Origin: an uncultured beta proteobacterium
Lineage (GTDB): Bacteria > Pseudomonadota > Gammaproteobacteria > Burkholderiales > Burkholderiaceae_C
DNA length: 64,000 nucleotides
Assembly (NCBI GenBank): GCA_903886275.1
Contig: CAISLN010000121.1
Location: forward strand, 17,111-81,110
Direction: 5' to 3'
Of this stretch, positions 58,401 to 61,400 are shown piece after piece. The position numbers and the translations under genes are program-made. How positions within the stretch are numbered: the stretch's first letter is position 1; each line of letters starts with the position of its first letter. Below the pieces are notes generated by a model that was given only the letters and a program-made list of their open reading frames with translations, ran no database searches and was not told the DNA's origin.

Positions 58401-61400
58401 CCACCCTGGGCCGGGTCTACCTCGCAGATACCAAGCAGCCCAACTGGAGCTGGAAAGAGATCACGCTGACGGATGCGGCGGGCAAGTTGCTTGCCATGGG
58501 GTCTGCAACCACGGTGTCTATCAGCGACGATGGCAGCACCCTGGTGGTCACGGGTTCGGGTGACAGCGGTGGGGTCTGGACCAGCAGCAACCAGGGGCAG
58601 TCCTGGTTGCGTGCGGCCGGACGCGGTGAAATGGGCGTGGCCAAGGGCAGTAGCTGGGTCGGTGCGTTTGTCAACAGCCAAACCGGTGTCATCACTGCGT
58701 TGGCAAAGGACACAGCGATTCTGAGCTTCCTGCCCGCACCGTCGGCGGCGACCCACTTGAACCTGCCGACCGAGCTGATGGTGGCGGGCGATGCGTTCAC
58801 GCCCTGGGTGTTCCCACTGGGGTCGTTGTCGGACGCTGATTCATCGGTGGTGTCATTGACCTTCACCGTGCCAACGGGCGTGTTGGGTGTGTCTGCGCCC
58901 GACGCGCTCAGATTGGGTATTGCGGTGAAGTCCATCACGGGCGGCGTGACCTTGAGTGGCAAGGTGTCTGACCTGTCTACTTTCCTGGCGGGCAATGGCA
59001 ATTTGCAGTTCGGTCCAGGCGCCTCCGGTATCAAGGGGCCCTTGGTGGTGAGCCTGAGCGATGGCAGCAACATCAGCGTACAGGAAGTGCTGCTGGTGGT
59101 GCAGCAACCGGTGGCCTTGAGGGCCTCTTACAACGCCGGCAACTTCGAAATTTTGGCGACAGGCGGCAACCCCCTGCGCCTGAGCCGCAGCGCCTTGGAT
59201 GAAGTGCGCTTGGGTAGCTTGGGTGACGAGTTGACGGTGGTGCGCCTGTCCGATACGCCACTGGTCGTGCGTGCCTCCGAAGGTGCTGACCAGATCATCA
59301 TGGACCTGGGCAACACGGTGGCCGCCGACGGCCTGGCGCGCTCCCTGGTGCTCAAGGATGTGGCGAATGCGACGTCGGCTAACAGCCAGCTCGACAATGA
59401 CACCTTGACGCTGCAATTCAAATCGATGGACAAGTCGACCACCAAGAACGTGGTGACTTTGGGCAACGGGCAAGTGGTGTCGGGTATCGAGAAGATCGTC
59501 TGGGACCAGACCTTGGGCACGCTGCACCTGGTGGGCGATTCGATTGTGATCAAGGCCCAAGGCACAGCGGCCATCGACTTGGGCAGTACCCGGTTGGTGG
59601 TGGATGCCCAGCGCTTGGTGATCGAGGGTGATTTGCGTGTCATGGATGCAAGCCATGTCCAGTTCAATGTGAGCGAGAGCATCACCTTGACCACGCTGAC
59701 GCAATACGGTGTGAATGGCGCTGCAGATACCAGTTTGGCGGTGCAAAGCGTGCTCTCCAAGGGCACAAATGGCAAGGTGTTGGCGCAGGTGATTCAGGCG
59801 GTCAAGATCGCCCTTCCACAAGGCGGGGGCGCGGTGGACCTGGCGGCGTTTGCCTCTGCCGGTATGGGCTTGCAGGTGACGCCAGCGGCCGGCGTGAAGG
59901 TTTCGCTGGGAGGCAGTGGCAGCGGCAATTTGGTGCTCGATCTGAGCAAGCTGTCGGGCATTCCGAGTTTGGTGATTGGTTCGGCGGACAGCTCCAACCC
60001 GGTTGCTATGGGCAGTGCGGGCTCTACCCTGGCCATTTCGGTGCCCTTGGTGATCCAGTCCAAAGGCATTGGCGGCAAGGTGGAAGTGGCAGGCGCTGTG
60101 AAGGGCAAGTCGCTGACCATCTTTGGCCCTGGCAACACCACGGTGTTCGCAGGCGGCACGGTGATGGATTTCAGTGACGGCACGGTGATCAACGACGCGG
60201 TCCGCTTTGACGGCACCGTGACGCTGGCCACGGGCGATGCTGCGGTCGATCACGCCGCCGACTTCCATGTGACCGGACGCTTGAACGGCAGCACGGGCAA
60301 CGCAGACTTTTTGGTCTTGTCGGCCTACAAGGGCAGCATCGCGATTGATGGTCGCGTGGGCGGTGGTATTGGCTACACCGCCAGCACCACCACGGTCAGT
60401 GGTGGCCAGTTCTATGTGGACGGTGACTACACCGAAGTGCTGTTGCTGGGCGGCAAGGGCGCAGGTGCCACCGCCAACATCACCGTAGCCGGTGGTGTGG
60501 TGACGCAGGTGACGCTGGTGTCTGTGGGAGGTGGCTACGAGGTGGGTGATATGTTGACCGCCGCACGCTCAAGCTTGGGCGACCTGGCGGGTGTGGCTTC
60601 GGGCTTTGCGCTTCGGGTGGATGCCTTGTCGGCCGTGGAAGGTTTGACGGTCAGCAACGCCATGAATGTGACCTTTGGCGAGCGTGTGTATGTGGATGGC
60701 GACATCACCATCAACGCCACCGGCAAGGTGGTGTTCTCGGACGAGGTGGTGCTGCTCAATGGTGGCAAGCTGGTGATCAATGGCACACAAGATATCCAAT
60801 TCTTGGGTGGCATCCGCTTTGTGGCCGGCGCGACGGGCCATGCGGGTGCGCTTCAAATCGTTTCAAGCAATGCCTCGGTGAGTTTCTTGTCGGGCTTGTT
60901 TGCGGGTCAGAGCGATGCGATGGTCTGGTCGGGTGTCAGCACGCTGGACTTGCAAGCGCCGCAGTCGTCGGCGCAAAAGGGCAGTTTGTCGGTGACGGGT
61001 GGCGATCTGGTGTTGAGCGAAGCCCCGGGCTTTGCTAACTTGAACCTGAGCCTCGACGCGCTGAGCATGCGGGCACACAGCTTTGCCATGCCCGCATCCA
61101 GCGGTGTCACGGTGACCATGGATCTGGGCAGGTTGGAAATTTCTGCCGATGCAGGCATTGGTGCCTCGGGCGCGCTGCTGAAGGTGAATGCCCAGCAGAT
61201 CGTGGCCCATGCCACGACCGGTGATGTGTACCTGGAGCTCACCGGCTCGAATGTGGTTTCTTTGGATGTTCAGACGCGCGCCCTGGGTTGCGCCTCCATA
61301 GTTGCCACGCATGACTTGCTGTTGGCAGCAGACAGCGTGGTGAATGTGGCTGGCGCTTTGGTTCTGAGGGCGGGAAGCACGATGCAGCTCGCAGGAGCCC

